Shown: positions 43,227 through 52,119, counted from the first letter of the stretch. The stretch is 64,000 bases of DNA from Fictibacillus halophilus (GCF_016401385.1 NZ_JAEACF010000001.1:2790001-2854000), one strand, 5' to 3'. The notes: generated by a model from the sequence alone, not told the origin. A program made the numbers and translations.

Positions 43227-43691
43227 TAGTGGTGAGGTGATGTCTTGCGTTGCCAGTAACTCATTAACAATCGGTATATCTACCGGATTCATGTTAGGTG
43301 GCAGTTTGTGAAGGGGGAAAAATTGGAGAGCGGATGTTTCCTTTTCATCAGGCATTAGAACGCCTTCGTAATTTCTACATACGTAGGCTGATACAACATT
43401 ATAAACCTCATCTCCATGCGGATATTGATAATAAAATTCTGGACCCGAAAAGATGTTAAATAGAGAAATTTCATTTGCAGTCAATCCGGTCTCTTCAAAC
43501 AGTTCTCTTTTCGCTGTTTCTTCTAACCCTTCTCCAGGTTCTATTGAGCCACCCGCTAAGCCCCACATGTGATTGTCCGTTCTTAATTGTAAAAGCAACT
43601 CGTTCTTATCGTTTAGTAGTAGCACACAAGCTCCCACCATGATGAGCGGCCGTGTTCCCACTACTTTTCTGAGTTCATGAATGTAGCCCAT
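43224..43691 (-). CDS. Nudix hydrolase
   Basis: 155 residues, ATG behind AAGGAGTG. The Nudix box is complete: GGSIEPGEGLEETAKRELFE continues into ETGL, fitting Gx5Ex7REUxEExGU. The family hydrolyses nucleoside diphosphates linked to another moiety. The specific substrate is not readable. Convergent with the O-acetylation pair and apparently monocistronic. Confidence 0.9.
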   Translation of the reverse strand: MGYIHELRKVVGTRPLIMVGACVLLLNDKNELLLQLRTDNHMWGLAGGSIEPGEGLEETAKRELFEETGLTANEISLFNIFSGPEFYYQYPHGDEVYNVVSAYVCRNYEGVLMPDEKETSALQFFPLHKLPPNMNPVDIPIVNELLATQDITSPL

Positions 43692-43846
43692 AGATAAATC
43701 ACTCCTTTTTTCATCATAGACTTTTTAGACTTCTCTAAAAAAAGCATCATCCCTCTTCTGTTTTGTGACTTTTCGGACTGTGAAGTTTTATAGGGATATA
43801 TTACGATGGAAATAATAATATAGACATAAAAGTTGAGGGTGAATGA

Positions 43847-44917
43847 ATGAAGAAACGATGGTTATTATGTGGTGTGGTTACGGTGGTGTTGATGAGTATA
43901 CTCGCAAAACCAGCAATAGCAGCTGATTTTCCGCGTCAGAAGCTGATCTCGAGTAAGTTTTTTAACGAATCTCAGATGATGATTGTAGAATCAAATGGCT
44001 GGGATACAAAATACGCGAAGCTTTCTACATACGAAAAAGTAAACGGTGTTTGGACGAAAGTGTTCAACGATATGCCTGCAATGATCGGTTATAACGGCTT
44101 TGCCCGAGTGATGAAAGAAGGCGGCGGCGCTTCTCCGAGCGGAATCTATAGCATGGGATTAGGATTTGGTTCTGTAGCAAAACCTGCTAACAGCAATTAC
44201 CCTTATCGTGTCACCACTTCTTACGATTATTGGGTAGATGATGTTACGTCTCTTGATTACAACAAGTGGATCAATTATAGTGGTGATCCTACGAAACGAT
44301 GGAAGTCATTTGAAAGGATGAATCACCCTCTATATAAGTATGGAGCAGTCATTAAATATAATGAAAATCCAATTGTAGCAGGTAAAGGAAGTGCTATCTT
44401 TCTTCATATGTGGAAGAGCTCTTCCTCAGCAACAGCAGGATGTGTAGCCGTATCAGAGACAAACATGAAAACCTTGTTAAGCTGGATGGATCCAAAGAAA
44501 AAACCACTCATGGTGATGGGGCCAACTTCTGAAGTCGATGGATATTTGTATGCGCGGAATGAGAAACTACCTGAAGTGGACGTAATGATTAACGGTGTGA
44601 AGCAGACCTTTGATCAACCTGCTGTATCCGTTGATAACCGTACACTTGCACCGTTTCGAGGCATAGGAGAAGCATTAGGTGCGAAGGTAGAATGGAATGC
44701 AGAAACCGAAACCGTAAAAGCAGTACGAAATGGTACTACGGTTGAGTTAAAGTACCTTTCGAATGTTGGAAAGATCAATGGCGAAAGCGTTCAGTTAGAT
44801 ACAGCTTTGATCAGTATCAATAACCGAATGGTCGTACCCGTGCGATTCTTCGCTGAAGCATTTGGAGCTGATGTGAAGTGGGATGCGTCAAGGAACTTAG
44901 TTGTAATTAACGATTGA
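43847..44917 (+). CDS. Secreted L,D-transpeptidase-like protein with C-terminal stalk domain
   Basis: 356 residues, ATG behind GAGGGTGA. Signal peptide about 1-25 (IAA-DF). The catalytic domain (about 30-225) has the ErfK/YkuD-type signature with His187 (FLHMW) and Cys199 (ATAGCVAVS). A C-terminal copper-amine-oxidase-N-like domain follows (about 235-355; TLAPFRGIGEALG, MVVPVRFFAEAFG), which occurs in many wall proteins of bacilli. Such enzymes form or exchange L,D cross-links in peptidoglycan. The order, catalytic first and stalk last, is reversed relative to the polysaccharide deacetylase at 15752. Confidence 0.85.
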   Translation: MKKRWLLCGVVTVVLMSILAKPAIAADFPRQKLISSKFFNESQMMIVESNGWDTKYAKLSTYEKVNGVWTKVFNDMPAMIGYNGFARVMKEGGGASPSGIYSMGLGFGSVAKPANSNYPYRVTTSYDYWVDDVTSLDYNKWINYSGDPTKRWKSFERMNHPLYKYGAVIKYNENPIVAGKGSAIFLHMWKSSSSATAGCVAVSETNMKTLLSWMDPKKKPLMVMGPTSEVDGYLYARNEKLPEVDVMINGVKQTFDQPAVSVDNRTLAPFRGIGEALGAKVEWNAETETVKAVRNGTTVELKYLSNVGKINGESVQLDTALISINNRMVVPVRFFAEAFGADVKWDASRNLVVIND

Positions 44918-44985
44918 TATTGTGTGAATTTATGTGAAGACCAATATGGTAGTTTACGGGAGTGCAAGAGTGTGAATCAGGAAGT

Positions 44986-45064
44986 AAAAACCCTCCATGT
45001 CAGGGGATGTGTCCGCCTGACGTGGAGGGTTTTTACGTTTTGTATTTGTGTGGGGTCAGACCCC
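44986..45064 (-). repeat. Terminator hairpin plus GGGGTCAGACCCC repeat overlapping the epimerase stop
   Basis: A 19-bp stem with one mismatch (44986-45004 with 45016-45034; AAAAACCCTCCA arm) flanked by T runs lies between convergent genes. It is followed by GTTTTGTATTTGTGT and GGGGTCAGACCCC (45052-45064). The epimerase stop codon TGA is inside the palindrome (45056-45058). Confidence 0.8.
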
Positions 45065-46210
45065 TAAAGTTCTGAACGTGTCTGGACGCTCCGTTGATTT
45101 GCCAAAGTAGTGCAGGATCGCTTCTGCGATTCTACGACTTGCTTCCCCATCGCCATAAGGGTTCGAAGCTTTTGACATTGCTTCATAAGCAGCATCATCG
45201 GTTAGCAATTCCTTCGCTAGTCCATAGATTGTCTCTTCGTCTGTTCCTGCAAGCTTCAGTGTACCTGCATCGATTCCTTCTGGACGTTCTGTAGTATCAC
45301 GAAGCACAAGAACAGGAACGCCTAGTGAAGGTGCTTCCTCTTGTACACCACCACTGTCCGTTAGAATGATATGCGCACGTGATGCGAAGTTATGGAAATC
45401 TACCACTCCAAGCGGTTCGATTAAGTGAATACGGTTGTCATCCTTAAGGATCTCATCCGCTACTTCACGAACAGCTGGATTTAAATGTACCGGATATACC
45501 ACTTGTACATCGTCATGCTCGTTCACTAAACGCTTAATCGCACGGAACATGTTACGCATAGGGTCACCTAAGTTTTCACGACGGTGAGCCGTTAGCAAGA
45601 TCAATCGATCGTTTCCTAATTTATCGAGAACTTCATGTGTATAATCTTCTTTTACGGTCGTCTTCAATGCATCAATCGCTGTATTACCTGTTACATAGAT
45701 GCTGTCGCCAGACTTGTTTTCGTTTAATAGGTTTCTAGCTGCAGTATCTGTTGGAGCAAAGTTTAAATCTGAAATAACACCCGTTAATTGACGGTTCATC
45801 TCTTCTGGGTACGGAGAGTATTTGTTCCACGTACGAAGGCCTGCTTCCACGTGTCCGACTGCGATTTTATTATAAAACGCTGCAAGACTCGCAACAAACG
45901 TTGTCGTCGTATCACCATGAACAAGAACGACGTCAGGCTTCACTTCTTTCATGATCTCATCTAGACCTTGAAGTGCACGAGTCGTTACGTCTATTAACGT
46001 TTGACGATCCTTCATGATGTTTAGATCATGGTCAGGTGTTACCCCAAAGATCTCTAGAACTTGATCAAGCATTTCACGGTGTTGTGCCGTAACCGTAACA
46101 ATGGATTCGATCTGTTCGTTATATTTTTCTAACTCCAACACAAGTGGAGCCATCTTAATCGCTTCTGGTCTTGTACCGAAGATCGTCATTACTTTAACTT
46201 TTTCAGCCAT
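45056..46210 (-). CDS. mnaA: UDP-N-acetylglucosamine 2-epimerase (non-hydrolysing)
   Basis: 384 residues, ATG behind AAAGGAGAG. FGTRPEAIKMAPLV at the N-terminus, HGDTTTT, GHVEAGLRTWN, the catalytic region around DSGGVQEEAPSLGVPVLVLR and TERPEG are diagnostic of the WecB/MnaA family. It interconverts UDP-GlcNAc and UDP-ManNAc, the precursor for teichoic acid linkage units and ManNAc-containing wall polymers. If the dehydrogenase at 4615 uses UDP-ManNAc, this enzyme could supply it. The last residues and the stop codon come from a dispersed repeat. Confidence 0.95.
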   Translation of the reverse strand: MAEKVKVMTIFGTRPEAIKMAPLVLELEKYNEQIESIVTVTAQHREMLDQVLEIFGVTPDHDLNIMKDRQTLIDVTTRALQGLDEIMKEVKPDVVLVHGDTTTTFVASLAAFYNKIAVGHVEAGLRTWNKYSPYPEEMNRQLTGVISDLNFAPTDTAARNLLNENKSGDSIYVTGNTAIDALKTTVKEDYTHEVLDKLGNDRLILLTAHRRENLGDPMRNMFRAIKRLVNEHDDVQVVYPVHLNPAVREVADEILKDDNRIHLIEPLGVVDFHNFASRAHIILTDSGGVQEEAPSLGVPVLVLRDTTERPEGIDAGTLKLAGTDEETIYGLAKELLTDDAAYEAMSKASNPYGDGEASRRIAEAILHYFGKSTERPDTFRTLGV

Positions 46211-46414
46211 TTAAAAATTCTCTCCTTTAATCAGGACATATGTATACCATTATGGGCGATTTACCCTCATTTCATGCTACTTCTTCATACGTATCCCGTC
46301 AATAGTTATCCTTTTCACAAACAAGAGCCTTACATATAATTCGTTAATAAGGCAGTTATTCCTATCGGTCGCTATAGATTTTGAAAGATTTCCCTTTCAA
46401 ATGCCTTCAAATAT

Positions 46415-46445
46415 AAAAAATCTGCCTCACTTAAAGGCAGATTTT
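46415..46445 (-). terminator. Intrinsic terminator after the SGNH gene
   Basis: AAAATCTGCC and GGCAGATTTT arms with a 9-nt loop and a T run on the minus strand. Confidence 0.85.
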
Positions 46446-46454
46446 GTTCATTCA

Positions 46455-47243
46455 TTATTTGAACACATTATAAACATATTCTGACCATAATTTATAGCCT
46501 TCTTCATTTGGAACCAATTCATCTGTCACATATTTTTTGAGATCCTCTGAATCAACGTCTGGCCAAGCTTCCCAGTGATTGAGATACGAAATGCCTTTCT
46601 CTTTTGCATATGCCTCTAATGCACTTACTTGAGTCGCATACTTCACCGGTTTATAGATTGGATTGGATGGCTGTATGACGATGATTGCATCAGGATTCGT
46701 ATAGCTGATATCATTGATCATTTTTCCTAATACATAGAGAGTATCATCAATCGTAACGCCCTCATTATCATTCATCAAAACAGGCTCAATAAGTACGACA
46801 TCTGTTTTCTTTTTAACTAGCTCCGCATAGCTATCTTGACTAGTTAACTCTAAGCTATTGAATTTCCCAAAGCTCGTCGTTTCAACGGTCACATCTTTAC
46901 CGTACGCCTCGTTCATTTTTGCAGTAAAAAGTGTAGCCCAATTGCCTGCTTCCGAAGTCGTTAAAGATGATCCGACAAGCGTAAGATTCAAGCTTTCACC
47001 GGCAATTTTTTTCTTGTTATATAGTTCAGCAATCCCAGAAGGAGCATTCTCAAAATGCTCTACTTTCTTTTCGCTAGCCGCTGTTTTCTCCGTTTCTGTC
47101 TTCACATTCGGAGCTTTCGCTAGTTCTAGTTTTGCCGCATATGCCGTTTCTTCTAATTTATTGTTGTAATAAAAATGTCCGCCAATCACACTAAAAACGC
47201 AAGCAATCATAACAAACACCGTTAAAAACCGACGCTTCTTCAC
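46455..47243 (-). CDS. SGNH-hydrolase-like extracellular protein
   Basis: 262 residues from GTG 47243, 9 nt after AAGGGG. A TTG three codons earlier overlaps the ribosome site. Signal/anchor helix about 5-22, linker to about 60, then an SGNH/GDSL-like fold with LVGSSLTTSEAGNW (Ser block) and VIQPSNP (Asn block). The last block reads ELVPNEEGYKLW, where active SGNH enzymes usually have DxxHPN, so the catalytic His is not in its usual place. It may be inactive or use another residue. O-acetylated glycan is a plausible ligand. It stands alone between the epimerase and the sugar operon. Confidence 0.75.
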   Translation of the reverse strand: MKKRRFLTVFVMIACVFSVIGGHFYYNNKLEETAYAAKLELAKAPNVKTETEKTAASEKKVEHFENAPSGIAELYNKKKIAGESLNLTLVGSSLTTSEAGNWATLFTAKMNEAYGKDVTVETTSFGKFNSLELTSQDSYAELVKKKTDVVLIEPVLMNDNEGVTIDDTLYVLGKMINDISYTNPDAIIVIQPSNPIYKPVKYATQVSALEAYAKEKGISYLNHWEAWPDVDSEDLKKYVTDELVPNEEGYKLWSEYVYNVFK

Positions 47244-47391
47244 CCGTCCCAACCCCTTATATAGTCTATTACTATAATAATGGGAAAAATTTTCTATTAC
47301 AAGAAAATTGTTGAAAAATGTAAAAGGATAGATGAAGTGAGTTCCGGAAGGCGATTAACTAGGCTGATAAGACAAGGACACTATTTCTTTA

Positions 47392-48333
47392 TTATCTTTC
47401 CTTCAAATAACCTGAAAGCCTGTTAACGAGATAATCTGTATGGCTGGTGCTTCCGGGGAGATCGTGGCCAGAGAAAGGATAATAGACCATGTCTTTATCT
47501 GTCTGTAGCAGGTTGTAAACACCATAGATGGTCTGCGGTGGACAGATTGGGTCTTTCCCTCCTGCTGAAAGTCGTACCGGACATTTAATATTTTCTGCGA
47601 GGTTTTTATTATCGAAATAAGATAACGTACTAAACACTTGTTTAAGGTGATTTGGATATTGGCGAAGGTATTGCTCTACTGAAACAAGTGAACCCTCCAT
47701 CTTCAGCTGGATTGCGAGCGGAAGATCACACATATTGGGAACGTCTGCAAACACAATAGATGCTCGGTCGTCCAAAGCAGCAACCGCAAGGGCAATACCC
47801 CCTCCCATACTTGCACCATAGACCACTATTTTTTTAGGATCTAGTTCAGGAAATGTTTCTATTACATCCATTAGACGAATTACATCCATATAAACGTGAC
47901 GGTAATAATACGTTCGAGGATCTAGAATACCTTGTGTGACCCAGGAACCCGTTCCTCCAGCAGGATATCCCCCGTTCGCGGATTCTCCGTGTCCTCTTAT
48001 GTCGAGTGCAACAACAGCAAACCCCATCATGAGGTATTTTGCGTAGTTTGCAATCGATCCTTTATTGCCGCCATAGCCGTGTAAAACGAGCAGACAAGGA
48101 ATATTATCTTTTACAAAATCAGGCTTTAAATAAAAAGCTGTGAGGTCTGTGCCGTTAAAACCTTTAAGCATGAGCTTTTGTGCAGTGATGTGTGAAATGG
48201 GATACGAAATCTCCGAGAGCCGGACTTCAAGTGGCTGGTTTTTAGATTCAGAAATCGTCTCCTCCCAAAACGTATCAAAATCTAATTCACGCGTGCTTTC
48301 AGGTATATAATCTTTCCACAGTTCATCAAACAT
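47392..48333 (-). CDS. CE7 acetyl esterase (acetylxylan esterase / cephalosporin-C deacetylase family)
   Basis: 313 residues from ATG 48333 (AAGGAG upstream), close to B. subtilis Cah (318). The alpha/beta-hydrolase core has LDIRGHGES, the nucleophile Ser in YGASMGGG, Asp in AGGKDPICPP and His in SGHDLPG. WVTQGILDPRTYYYRHVYMD is characteristic of CE7. It removes acetyl groups from small acetylated saccharides in the cytosol. It is the last gene of the sugar operon, so the imported substrate is probably acetylated. Confidence 0.9.
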   Translation of the reverse strand: MFDELWKDYIPESTRELDFDTFWEETISESKNQPLEVRLSEISYPISHITAQKLMLKGFNGTDLTAFYLKPDFVKDNIPCLLVLHGYGGNKGSIANYAKYLMMGFAVVALDIRGHGESANGGYPAGGTGSWVTQGILDPRTYYYRHVYMDVIRLMDVIETFPELDPKKIVVYGASMGGGIALAVAALDDRASIVFADVPNMCDLPLAIQLKMEGSLVSVEQYLRQYPNHLKQVFSTLSYFDNKNLAENIKCPVRLSAGGKDPICPPQTIYGVYNLLQTDKDMVYYPFSGHDLPGSTSHTDYLVNRLSGYLKER

Positions 48334-48480
48334 AATGTTCAGCTCCTTACACAGCATGGATAACAGGCAATTTAGCTGTACAACCTCCAGTGCTGCCGCT
48401 ATAATTGACTTCAATCCTGACTTGCTGCACTTTCCTTTGAAACGTTTCTGTATATAAAGAAGGAGTACGTATGCCAACGA

Positions 48481-49458
48481 CTAGATTTCCACTCTCATTC
48501 CAAGTTTTGCAGCCTTGTAAGCAGCGAGTCCTACTTCCAATGCTTTTAACCCATCATAACCTGTAATAGATGGCTCTTTTTTTTCTCTTACCGACTCAAC
48601 AAAATCCTCAACAAGCCCTAAATCAATATCGTTTCCGAAGAACGCATTCTCAACAGGTCTGTCACCGTCTCTGTTATAAACTCGAACATATTCTTTAAAG
48701 ACGTCCACTGAAACGGTGCCTTCTGTTCCAATCACTTCGATTGTTACGTCACCCCAAATGGGATAGTTCGGCGTCCGCGACCAGCTGGCATCATGAGAAG
48801 CGATGATACCACCATCAAAAGTTAACGTGAGCAAACCCGCATCATCAATTTCTCCATCATGGAAGAAAGTATCCACTTCAGCTATAACTTCTTTTACTTC
48901 TTGACCAGAGAGCCACCTCATAATATCGACCATATGAACGGTGTGGTCGAAAACCGCTCCGCCGCCGGAAAGAGCCGGCTCTACAAACCAACCCCCTGGG
49001 TTTTGACCACGGTTCGTCGTTCGGAAAGAAAGAATTTCTCCAATTCCGCCTGAGTCTACATAGCTCTTCAATCGCTGAATCGGTTCTGCAAATCTGACGG
49101 GAAAAGCGGTCTGCAAAATCACGTTGTAACTTTTGCAGATCGAAATCATTTCCTCTGCTTGTTCTACCGAAAGAGCAATTGGTTTTTCACATAGAATGTG
49201 TTTACCTGCTTTAGCGGCTGCACACACCATCTCGTAATGCTTTGCATTCTCACTGCAAATGATGACAGCATCCATATCTTGTACTAGAAACTCTTCAATC
49301 TCATTAAAAAAATCGCAACCGTATCGAGTTGCCGCCTCCCTGCCTCTTTCCTCTTCTGTATCATATATGGCGGTTAGGCCTGAATCAGGGATTTGTTTAA
49401 GACCGTTAGCGTAACTATAAGCGTGCATATGTGCAAAACTCATGATTCCGATTTTCAC
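48481..49458 (-). CDS. Gfo/Idh/MocA family dehydrogenase (second of the operon)
   Basis: 325 residues from GTG 49458 with GGAGGTGA upstream. A GTG three codons earlier overlaps that site. The usual GxGxxG is replaced by KIGIMSFAHMHA, a variant seen in some family members. EKPIALS binds the nicotinamide side, and GGGAVFDHTVHMVDIMRW holds the C-terminal catalytic His/Asp. Family members oxidise or reduce a sugar hydroxyl, often at C3. Its operon position next to an isomerase/epimerase suggests a keto-sugar route. Confidence 0.88.
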   Translation of the reverse strand: MKIGIMSFAHMHAYSYANGLKQIPDSGLTAIYDTEEERGREAATRYGCDFFNEIEEFLVQDMDAVIICSENAKHYEMVCAAAKAGKHILCEKPIALSVEQAEEMISICKSYNVILQTAFPVRFAEPIQRLKSYVDSGGIGEILSFRTTNRGQNPGGWFVEPALSGGGAVFDHTVHMVDIMRWLSGQEVKEVIAEVDTFFHDGEIDDAGLLTLTFDGGIIASHDASWSRTPNYPIWGDVTIEVIGTEGTVSVDVFKEYVRVYNRDGDRPVENAFFGNDIDLGLVEDFVESVREKKEPSITGYDGLKALEVGLAAYKAAKLGMRVEI

Positions 49459-49463
49459 TTCTT

Positions 49464-50159
49464 TCACCTCCGAACTTCGTGTTTAATGTTAAGATCAACC
49501 CAGGTGGTTAGTTTTTGAAGTTCTTCTTTTAGTAATGGTGTAATTTCAACGGCACGATCGATAAGATAACGTTTTTTCATATATCTTTTATTTCTATTTT
49601 CTTTAAAAGTTTGAGCGTGTTCTGACTCATATTCAAGAATCCCTTCTTTTCCGCTCCATTCAAGGTCAAGTCCTTCTGAAACATGAGGAGAAGAAAGGTG
49701 TTCATAATGCCCAATCGCATTGGTTGAAAAGCGAATGGTAAAAATACTGTGTGATGTGTTTGAAGTTTCATGTGAGATGCTAACACCTGAAATTCTGGAG
49801 ATAGGTGAGATGGAATGCTGAATCATATAAAGATCGGAGACAAGATGACTTTTCTCACTCTGGGATGCGTCCGTTTTACTTCGTTTCATACGAAGCACTC
49901 CGTTGTTTGTCCAGTTTCGTTCCTTTAATAGTTTTGTAAAAGTTATAAAGGAAGAATTCTGTTTTAAAGGAAAAAGAATTGATGCACGGCGAGTCTCAAG
50001 CTGAGCCAAAAGGGCACTCTTTTTACCAAGCAATTCAACATAGTAAGGAGCACTAACATAAAGCGGGGAGTTCGCTAAGATCGCTTCTTGTATTGAATCA
50101 AATGCTGCTCCCCCATCACTGCTCACGATTTCATTTTCATATAAAGCTATTAGACTCAA
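49464..50159 (-). CDS. Unknown protein, possibly a strongly diverged Gfo/Idh-type protein without Rossmann motif
   Basis: 231 residues from TTG 50159, 9 nt after AGGAGG, starting 5 nt after the stop of the preceding gene, so clearly in the operon. No signal peptide or recognised domain. SPLYVSAPYYVELLGKKSAL, LLKERNWTNNGVLRMKRS and DLYMIQHSISPISRISGVS are spaced like the EKP, SG-xIG-xV and H-xxD-xxRW blocks of Gfo/Idh proteins, but the key residues are gone and there is no nucleotide-binding start. A binding or scaffold role beside the two true Gfo/Idh enzymes is possible. Function unknown. Confidence 0.6.
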   Translation of the reverse strand: MSLIALYENEIVSSDGGAAFDSIQEAILANSPLYVSAPYYVELLGKKSALLAQLETRRASILFPLKQNSSFITFTKLLKERNWTNNGVLRMKRSKTDASQSEKSHLVSDLYMIQHSISPISRISGVSISHETSNTSHSIFTIRFSTNAIGHYEHLSSPHVSEGLDLEWSGKEGILEYESEHAQTFKENRNKRYMKKRYLIDRAVEITPLLKEELQKLTTWVDLNIKHEVRR

Positions 50160-50163
50160 AACG

Positions 50164-51009
50164 TCACACCTCCTGACTAGCAAGCAGCTTTCTTATTCGT
50201 TTAACTGAATCGCGCACCGCAATCTTAGCATCGTCAAACCCTTCATACTCTAGTGATAGCCAAGCGTCCACGCCGTCTCCTTTCAAATTGGAAATAATCT
50301 CTGACAGCTCCACTTCTCCGTCACCAGGAATGACTCCGATCCAGTACTTTTCGCCAAGTCCTTTGAAGCCCACATTCGTATCCTCTGAAGTGCGTACCCG
50401 GAAATCTTTAAAGTGAACATGCGCGATCTCGTTCTTTAAGTTGTGATACGCAGCAAGCGGATTATCTTCTACTAATAAAAAGTTTCCCGTATCAAATGTA
50501 GATTTCACATTCGGACTTCCCACTTCATTCAAAATCTCTTTCATTTGTTCACTTTTCCCGGCCAGGAGTCCGTGGTTTTCAATCGCTAAAATAGCACCTT
50601 GAGCTTCAGCATACTTGGCACATTCTTTTAATGATGAGATGATCCACTCCTTGCTGATCGAATAGTCCATGTTCGGTTTAAGATCCCCGCAAAATACTCT
50701 TACGCAGTTCGTATTCAATTGTTTTGCCGTATCAATAGCATCCTTCACTTTTTGAATCTCACTTTTTCGTTCTTCTAGCGTTTCTTTTACAAAATCATTG
50801 GACACATCATAGCAGGATACTTTTAAAGATGATTCACCTAAAAAACCAATTACTTCTTGAAGTTCTTCCTCTTTGTTCTTCCAATAAAAATCGAGCAATT
50901 CCACACCATCTAAATTTAGTGTTTCTGCAAAACGGCAGAAATCAATCACGTTCCAATTCTCTTTTTGGATGACAGAATGCAAGCTGTACATACTCACGCT
51001 GACCTTCAT
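50164..51009 (-). CDS. Sugar phosphate isomerase/epimerase-like TIM barrel
   Basis: 281 residues, ATG behind AAAGGAG. An AP-endonuclease-2 / xylose-isomerase-like TIM barrel with NLDGVELLDFYW, AIENHGLL, FDTGNFL, HVHFKDFR and WLSLEYEG. The acidic and His residues in these blocks form the usual divalent-metal site. Relatives act on inosose, hydroxypyruvate or 3-keto sugars. With two Gfo/Idh partners a keto-sugar isomerase or epimerase is likely, though the substrate is unknown. Confidence 0.85.
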   Translation of the reverse strand: MKVSVSMYSLHSVIQKENWNVIDFCRFAETLNLDGVELLDFYWKNKEEELQEVIGFLGESSLKVSCYDVSNDFVKETLEERKSEIQKVKDAIDTAKQLNTNCVRVFCGDLKPNMDYSISKEWIISSLKECAKYAEAQGAILAIENHGLLAGKSEQMKEILNEVGSPNVKSTFDTGNFLLVEDNPLAAYHNLKNEIAHVHFKDFRVRTSEDTNVGFKGLGEKYWIGVIPGDGEVELSEIISNLKGDGVDAWLSLEYEGFDDAKIAVRDSVKRIRKLLASQEV

Positions 51010-51027
51010 AAAAAAACAGCTCCTTTT

Positions 51028-52080
51028 TTATAGAAGTATTTCTTTTCCAAGACTCGCAGATTCGTAGGCGCCACAAAGCATCTTTATCACTTCTACCCCG
51101 TCTTCTACAGGACTTAACGTGGTCGCTTTCCCTAAACAGCTCGCAACAAAGTAATCGATCTCGCTTTGAAACGCTTCTTCAAACTGAAAATTAAGATGGT
51201 CAATCTGAGGGGTAATGTTAATGATTGTGTCATGCCTTTCAGTAGTCATCATAAGCTGAGGCTCCAGCTCCAAACCGCCTTTGTCTCCGTATAGTTTCAC
51301 CGACACATCATCTTTTACGGCATGCAATGTAAAGCTAACATCCACATATAAAGAAGCGCCATTCTCAAATCGAATAAGCGCGGTTGCAAGATCTTCAACT
51401 GAATTAAGAGAAGCATCAAAATCTGAGGCTTTATAAAATGATAGATTTTGAATGTTTGAGCGGTTGCCTAGCTTTGAATACGTATGACCGCTAACGGAGA
51501 CGGGCTTTGGCTTGCCCATGAGATACCAGCAGATATCGATCATATGAACGCCAAGGTCCATGAGGGGACCACCGCCTGATCGATCTTTATCGGAAAACCA
51601 GCCACCCGGGTTTCCGAGTCGTCTGATGCACGAGGCTTTCGCATAGTACAGCTCACCAAAATCTCCATTATCTAAAAAAGATTTTACGAGTTTTGTATTT
51701 TTGGCATACCTTCTTACAAAACCGACTTGAAGAATTTTTCCACTTGCTTTGACAGCATCTTCAACCCGCTTTGCATCCTCCACTGTCGTACATAACGGCT
51801 TTTCAACGAGCACATGCTTACCCGCTTTTAATGCCGCAATGGCTATTTCCGCATGTGTCGCGTTCCACGTACAAATACTAACAGCATCTACGTTCTGGTC
51901 AGCAAGTAGATCTTCATACGAGGTGTACAAACTCTGAACATCATAAAGCTTTCCCGCTGTATCCAAACGGTCCTTATTCATATCACAAAACGCGAAAAGC
52001 TTAGCTTCTGAATTTGCTGCGTAAGGTTTGACATGAAAATCCGAAATGGAACCCAGGCCGATCACACCTACGTTAAGCAT
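51028..52080 (-). CDS. Gfo/Idh/MocA family dehydrogenase (first of the operon)
   Basis: 350 residues, ATG behind AAAAGGAGG. The start VGVIGLGSISDFHVKPY provides the nucleotide-binding glycines. EKPLCTTVEDA, VGFVRRYAKNTK and SGGGPLMDLGVHMIDICWYL follow in the family order. The second, better conserved of two family members in the operon. Two such enzymes acting in sequence could oxidise and then reduce the same sugar. Confidence 0.92.
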   Translation of the reverse strand: MLNVGVIGLGSISDFHVKPYAANSEAKLFAFCDMNKDRLDTAGKLYDVQSLYTSYEDLLADQNVDAVSICTWNATHAEIAIAALKAGKHVLVEKPLCTTVEDAKRVEDAVKASGKILQVGFVRRYAKNTKLVKSFLDNGDFGELYYAKASCIRRLGNPGGWFSDKDRSGGGPLMDLGVHMIDICWYLMGKPKPVSVSGHTYSKLGNRSNIQNLSFYKASDFDASLNSVEDLATALIRFENGASLYVDVSFTLHAVKDDVSVKLYGDKGGLELEPQLMMTTERHDTIINITPQIDHLNFQFEEAFQSEIDYFVASCLGKATTLSPVEDGVEVIKMLCGAYESASLGKEILL

Positions 52081-52119
52081 GAGTGAATCCTCCTTTTCTA
52101 TTTGCGATTCTACCTTTTA

